A stretch of DNA of 64,000 nucleotides from Agroathelia rolfsii (Eukaryota; Basidiomycota; Agaricomycetes; Amylocorticiales; Amylocorticiaceae). Each line of letters opens with the position of its first letter. Within the stretch, counting starts at the first letter, position 1. Of the stretch, positions 59,001 to 64,000 are shown piece after piece. Below the pieces are notes generated by a model, which saw only the letters and a program-made list of their open reading frames with translations, did not search any database and was not told where the DNA came from. The stretch is taken from assembly GCA_018343915.1 (NCBI GenBank), contig JABRWF010000008.1, positions 744,001 to 808,000 of the forward strand. The letters run 5' to 3'. The position numbers and the translations under genes are program-made.

Positions 59001-61967
59001 GTTTCTCGCGCGCTAGCTCGCGCTCGCGCTTGGCCTCGGCAGCCTTGGCCATCTCAAGTGCCTGCGCATCTGCGACAGGATCGGGCGGTATCTCACGTGA
59101 CAAGTCGGCAGGTGGCGGCGGTGGTGGTGGCTGAGCGACAGTAGCCGTAGACTGGCGCCGCGAGGCCGGTGGCGGTGGCATAGGCGCCGCCACGGAGGGT
59201 TCGCGCGTGTGTGGGCGAGAGGGCTGTCCGGAGCGACCGCGGGAAGATTGGGCAGTTGTGTCGATTACAGTGTCTCCATCGTCCTCGTCCCCGCGGTGGT
59301 GGCCGCCTTCGTTGTAGACAATTGTGGCAGGACCGCTGGGGAAGAGAAACATGATTAGTTTTTAGAAGATGTTGCAAGTTATAGCAAAAATCTCACTATT
59401 TCGTCGTGCCCTGTCGAAATATAATACAAACATGTCAGAAAGAATATAAAACACGCGAAGAGAATAGACATGTATACTGACATTATCAACCCATTTGATC
59501 CTCGCCTTGAACTCCGTTAGACCAAAGTGAATCTCGACGCTGAATACGATCGTCCAATATGTCTTGCCGCTCCTGTTCTTCTTAGGGAGAGCGCTGCTCG
59601 CGAGTGGAGAAAGATCTGCGCGGACGACGCACAGCGTTGAGAAGGTTTCTATCGGGCACTATGTGAGCATCCAAGTTCAAAAGGAAATGGACATGAGAGC
59701 GGTTAACTATTCATACCATCTTGACGAAGGATCCACTTCGGGATCTCGTTCCCACCACGGTAGCACCATATCTCAACCTCAAATACTGAGAGCATAGACA
59801 AGCTTGTGAGCTCGGTGCAATACTTTCTCGAGAACACGGTCGACTCCTTGACGCGGACGCTCTACGGGAGATCAACAACATGATAATGAGAAGACAAATG
59901 AAAATATTTTATAAACATTAGGATTTATTAGAAAAAAGGAACACTTACGCGCGCTAGAATACAATCAAACGCATCCGGCAATAGCTTCGGCCCAGAAGGG
60001 AGCTCGCACAAACGGTGCTTGCGCGCGATATGCTCGTCATCGTTGGGATCATATTCACGCAGGAACTCGACGCCATACATGAATTTGCTCATACGCGCAG
60101 ATACATGATGGTCGCAGTAGAACCCAATCGCGCCGTCTGCCACGGCCTTGGATCTAAATATGAAGGTATCATGAGGAACAGGGGAATGAGAATACGTAAG
60201 AGGCGTCAAATTTTCAACCTACGTTTGCGTATCCGGCCGGGACACAGTGACCTGCATTGGTGCAAGGCGGATCTGCAGCTGGCTAAAGAGCCATGGGCTA
60301 GCTGCAAAGCCACCTACGAGCCAAACAGACTAAAATAAAAAGTCTTAGTCCGTCGAAGGTTTTATTACTGGCGCGTCAAAATAGCGTACCTTGATCATAC
60401 CATGAGAAGCATCAAGCTGACCCTGGATTGAATCCACGGCTGCCTCGATGGAGGGCTCGAAAAGAGCCGCAACCTCCTCTCTGATAACAATAAGATTAAG
60501 GTAGGTAAATTCCCTGGCACAATACCATGCAAGAAAGCAGGCGCATACCCAGTAAGTTTGAGTTGACCAGCTCGAATGCCGACGGCGAGATCCTTATCGA
60601 GCGGTGAACCGAAAGGAATATACTGCGCCTCTTTCTTGTCACGGAACAGTCGCTTGGTTGATTCGTCAAACTTTCTCGTGATGTGCTCTACTGAGTCGGA
60701 GGTACCGTACTTGGAGTTACGGAGCTTCTCTATGATGCTATGTAAACGGAGTATCACAAGGATGAAAGTATGCGGAGACTAAGCGCACGTTCGAGAAATG
60801 TACGCGCTCGACGGCTCACGAAGACCGATCCAGCGAAGATACCTATGAAGCAAGCATGAATGAACTGGTCGAAATTAATCTAGAAAAGTATTACTTACAA
60901 TCCGGAGGGGCAATTTCCTCCATGACCAGGGGTGCTGTACCACGGATGGCATATGAACTGATATCAAGGGTGCCTCCACCTGCGTCTGCAATCAGGAACC
61001 CGTGATTTGATGAATGCTAAATGCAACAAATGCATTCGAATTTAATCAGTAAAAGCAACAGGATATTTCAGTCAACTACACGTACCGACAGCACGTCCGT
61101 CGCCAGCCCGCTCAATACACAAGCGTGCAAACTTGCCTCTCCTTCAGTGACAAATCGGATTCGAGACCGGCCCTCGTCCGTATCGGGTATGAGCGCTCCA
61201 TGCACAGCAGCGCGACGCATCTTTGTTTGCTGTGCACCCTCCCAGCCGTTCGGATGACTGAGTACAAACTGCAAATCGCGCTCGACGGCACCCCACAGTG
61301 ACTCGCCTCCGGCATGAGTATCCATAATGAACGTGCGAGTGCAGCGGAAGAGGTATCCAAGGAAGTCACCAAACACTTGGACGGCGTTCTTGCCCGGTGG
61401 TAGTGGTTCGAGACGCATTCCGTTCATCTCGAGCTTCATCGACTTTGGTCGTAATCGTAATTTGAATCTAATGTGATCGTTTAGATATCGGACTTGAGTA
61501 ATCAAAGAAATTTGGATGATCATAAGTGACACGAACAGTTCTGATTTTATCCATCCCTCTTCTTCCGCTGCGTCCAGAATCGACGCTGCCTCTGCCTCCG
61601 CGCCAGCAGCCATAAGCCTACCTGAGCTATCGTAGTACATGATCGACGGGATCTTGGAGTTGCCTGCTACATGTTCCTGACCAGGGAATCTGAAAAAGAT
61701 TATTTCATTCATACGAAAAGTCCTGCGACAAGAAGACTGTGGAGCACGCACCGAGTAACGCCTACAATCTTGGGTACTTCACCCGGCTCCAGGAGTGCAT
61801 ATGATACACCACTGAACTATGCACGCCGATGAAACATGTATGAGTGATAGAAAAGAGTGGCGGGCAAAGCTGACGCGTACAGTGGTGCCGACGTCGAGTG
61901 CGATGACCAGAGATCTTTTGGAACCATTATATGGCTTTCTGGTTTCTTCCTTCGGATGCTTGACCAT
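56062..61967 (-). CDS. HSPA12-like Hsp70 ATPase fused in frame to a ~1,090-residue tail
   Basis: The N-terminal ~560 residues form an Hsp70/actin-fold ATPase of the HSPA12 type. Key segments are DVGTTFSGVSYALLEPGEVP (phosphate 1, across an intron), IADAGGGTLDISSYAI (phosphate 2) and VWLVGGFAASPWLFSQLQIR (adenosine loop). The family end reads LCVVRADLSPL, FGLTEFKARIKWVDN, GTTKY and GPATIVY. The last join uses a 14-nt microexon at 59397-59410. Most HSPA12-like fungal proteins end near here, but the frame stays open to 56062. The tail has PPPP tracts, an Arg/Glu helix of about 100 residues, Ser/Pro-rich spacers, a DKAKEYLDLD repeat block, an Ala/Glu-rich region and a final poly-Lys. The start at 61967 gives MVKHPKEETRKPYNG. 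About ten introns lie in the Hsp70 part and none in the tail. A separate tail gene is unlikely since GPATIVYNEGG is encoded on the tail exon. Confidence 0.82.
57005..57130 (-). repeat. DKAKE coding repeat in the Hsp70-like tail
   Basis: DKAKE occurs five times at intervals of 11, 9, 9 and 7 residues, with spacers such as YLDLDL, YLDL, YIDI and SL. At DNA level the unit is about GACAAGGCGAAGGAATACCT. The repeats predict an amphipathic helix and recall 11-mer repeats of LEA proteins and apolipoproteins. Confidence 0.8.
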
Positions 61968-63239
61968 CGCTCAAAGCGAAGGTACGAGTAAGAAAGGGGT
62001 ATAGCTAGGGTATCCGAGAGAAAGATAGATATATGCAGGCTAGAGTACAGTAACAAGAGCAGAGAACAGCACAAAAGAGAGTCAGCGTCGAGCAAGCATT
62101 TGGATTAGGCCACCGATTTACGAACTCGTCCACGAGGCAGCCCTCGGTTCAGTTTCCATTCTGGGAAATTTCGGGGCAAAAGCGCACTAGCTCGTCTTCC
62201 GTAAAAAGGCATTTGCTCCCGAGTGCCATGTCCTTAGATGATCGTGATCGCCGTGGGTCCATACCCGGTTACTGCCTATTCGCAAAGCGATCTTCCTGGA
62301 TTGCTGGCACTATTCTGTCACCACTCGCCTATTTTCTTATATTTGAATATACTCATCAATACGATGTCAATTTTTTCTTATGACATCTCGAATTCATTTC
62401 TTACTTCTTGTTTAGTTCAATCAATTGAGTTCAATGCAAAATTCGTTCAATGTCTGTTATTCTTTTGTTTTGTATGCACCATGTGAGAAATGCGGCCTTT
62501 TGTATATCAGTTTTTTGCGCCCCAGAGTGGTTTTGTTATACCACTTCTAGCAAGAGAGATTTTGCAGTATGATAGAATAGTTGAAAAAATTAGTTGATGT
62601 CATTCCGTTAACTTTTTTGTCAGTGGTATCAATAGGCTTGTGCATTTCATACAACATTCATTCATTGTGTCGATATTTGAATCCGAGTTTTTGAGCCACC
62701 TTGGCAACTTGAAGCGTTGTCATTCCGTCTATGTCTTGGCCCAAGCACCGTACTCCGTTCCTATTTCTCTTGATGGAAATTTATTATATATTTAGTATAT
62801 ATACAGGTGGATTTTATTTGATGCACTAGTACGCTATGCGTTTGCACCCCTACCCGTAGTCAATCGAGCGTTTTGTCCGAGTTAGGCTGCCAGTGCGTGC
62901 CGCGCCAGATTTTAACACTTGGTAGTTACACAATATACATATATCATTGGCTAGGTGTGGCACCGAGAGAGGCGTCACAGTAACGCTCGCTCTCTTTCAT
63001 ACAAACTTCATGATTGAAATCGGACAACTACAGGAAAGCAAGCCGGTCACTTGCTCCAGTTTCAAAATTGGACAGCACTTTGCCCATCGCGTATAGCAGT
63101 TTGATAAGACCATGATATCAAATCTAGTGATGGCTTATCAACTGCCCGTAATGCTGCTCCAGCAGCTACATCTTTGAATGTATAAAATATACTGTTGTTT
63201 TTTTTCTTATATGCTTATATGCTTTATACAATGTATATA
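61968..63239. other. AT-rich intergenic region
   Basis: No gene is supported. It holds the promoter of the Hsp70-like gene at its left end. The remainder is AT-rich with no open frame showing family features. Confidence 0.55.
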
Positions 63240-63665
63240 CAGTGCCTACCGAAAGTCTGTCACGCTTTTCGTTCCTTTTAGCTCATCTACTTCCACATTG
63301 TTTTGCTTCAAATAAAAATTCATGTAGTATGATATAAGTGTCCTATATATACCTATATAGTTGAATTTGAAAAATATTTGGTGGTTAGCTATTGGCGTGC
63401 AAATCAGATGTGTTACTAAAAACTGCTGAAAAAAAATACCCATGTATTAAAATATGCTATATTGATGGATATTTTTTTCAGCGGTTTTAGTAGCACATTT
63501 GATTTGCATGCCAATAGCTAACCACCAAATATTTTTCAAATTCAACTATATAGGTATATATAGGACACTTATATTATACTACATGGATTTTTATTTGAAG
63601 CAAAACAATCGGAAGTGGATGAGCTAAAGGGAACGAAAAGCGTGACAGACTTTCGGTGGACACTG
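63240..63665. mobile_element. Tc1/mariner-type foldback MITE
   Basis: Long inverted repeats of about 185 bp face each other across a spacer of about 55 bp, so nearly the whole 426 bp can fold into one hairpin. The outer ends read CAGTGCCTACCGAAAGTC on the left and, inverted, CAGTGTCCACCGAAAGTC on the right. A TA dinucleotide flanks each end (63238-63239 and 63666-63667), matching the TA target duplication of Tc1/mariner elements, and CAGTG termini are typical of that superfamily. The arms differ at only a few positions in the outer 100 bp, so insertion may be recent. No transposase is encoded; it would have to be mobilised in trans. Confidence 0.88.
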
Positions 63666-63718
63666 TATATACATGGTTCAATATTACATTATATAGTACA
63701 ATACTTCTTTGGAGATAT

Positions 63719-64000
63719 TTAATACTCTATAGTGGTCGTAGCCAATATAGTAAAATAGGATGCTATATAGAAATTACCCATTTGCAGATGCAAGTACATT
63801 TTCTCCAGCAAGCTTAGGGCCTCTAGCCAGAAGAGGAACTTCTCATGCAAGAACGTCGTGATTCCAAGTAGGATATTAGATGAAGGTTGTTGCAAATTGG
63901 AAAGATGATTGGTAAAACGTCGGCACGCATATGAAAGGTGCTCCAGAATGCTATTCTTGATTCGAGATGGTAAATCTTTGATGCCTCGATTCCGCAAATA
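63719..64000 (-). pseudogene. Fragment of an NLR-type (NACHT) protein, running off the window
   Basis: The minus-strand frame reads DLPSRIKNSILEHLSYACR, FTNHL, then FLHEKFLFWLEALSLLEKM. This matches the region after the NACHT domain in many Agaricomycete NLR proteins, where a YAC-(R/L)-W-x-x-HL segment is followed by FL-x-x-x-(L/F)LFWLE-(V/A)-LSL. The upstream NACHT part would lie beyond 64000. After LLEKM the sequence diverges and stops at 63719, and no downstream repeats (WD40, TPR or ankyrin) are visible in the window. It is therefore probably truncated or decayed, though an intron that I cannot place could lie there. The MITE is inserted 54 bp past its stop. Confidence 0.5.

Noticed and set aside
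59562..59640. Stop codon in the Hsp70-like gene when the acceptor TAG before TGCCCG is used
   Set aside because: The next acceptor (CGATAG before AAACC) keeps the frame and gives DETFSTLCVVRADLSPL, expected for this family.

Overview
The window reads as nuclear DNA of a basidiomycete fungus, most likely an Agaricomycete. Genes are cut by many short introns, roughly 48-70 bp, with GT-AG and occasionally GC-AG ends. The housekeeping proteins (Rad2, Cox11, Pam18, eL38, Rmi1, Caf120-like) have fungal architecture. Alongside them are families that expand in mushroom-forming fungi: P450s, SF1 helicases and an NLR-like fragment. I see no bacterial, viral or organellar sequence.

Layout. 1-2.3 kb is apparently non-coding. 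2.4-4.9 kb carries an intact P450 (+). 5.6-13.4 kb carries two large unrecognised, low-complexity-rich genes (-). 13.9-24.7 kb is an accessory, repeat-prone block: an intact UPF1-like SF1 helicase, a decayed partial copy of it, a short intact gene holding only the Spa2 homology domain, a decayed second copy of that gene, and a P450 pseudogene. 24.7-47 kb is dense housekeeping sequence: PAM18 (+), a SUN-domain nuclear envelope protein (-), an EBP1/PA2G4 homologue (-), complex I subunit NDUFB8 (+), a Caf120/Skg3-like PH protein (-), RAD2/XPG (+), COX11 (-), a DNAJC8-type J-protein (+) and RPL38 (-). 48.6-51.6 kb holds a second intact helicase paralogue (+). 51.7-55.8 kb holds carnitine acetyltransferase (-) and RMI1 (+), which are divergent. 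56.1-62.0 kb is one long gene (-) in which an HSPA12-like Hsp70 domain runs in frame into a tail of about 1,090 residues. 62-64 kb is a Tc1/mariner-type foldback MITE next to a fragment of an NLR-type (NACHT) protein that leaves the window.

Functional links. Four divergent pairs share short promoters: EBP1/NDUFB8, Caf120-like/RAD2, COX11/DNAJC8 and carnitine acetyltransferase/RMI1. Several genes serve mitochondria (PAM18, NDUFB8, COX11, carnitine acetyltransferase) and two serve genome stability (RAD2, RMI1). No biosynthetic cluster is evident.

The items most worth following are the Hsp70-tail fusion with its 14-nt microexon, the two helicases with an N-terminal domain that may be a dead nuclease, the stand-alone Spa2 homology domain gene, a run of eight glycines at exact four-residue spacing in an orphan coiled-coil protein, and the foldback MITE. 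Exon joins were made by hand from splice signals and protein continuity, so interior exon edges are predictions.
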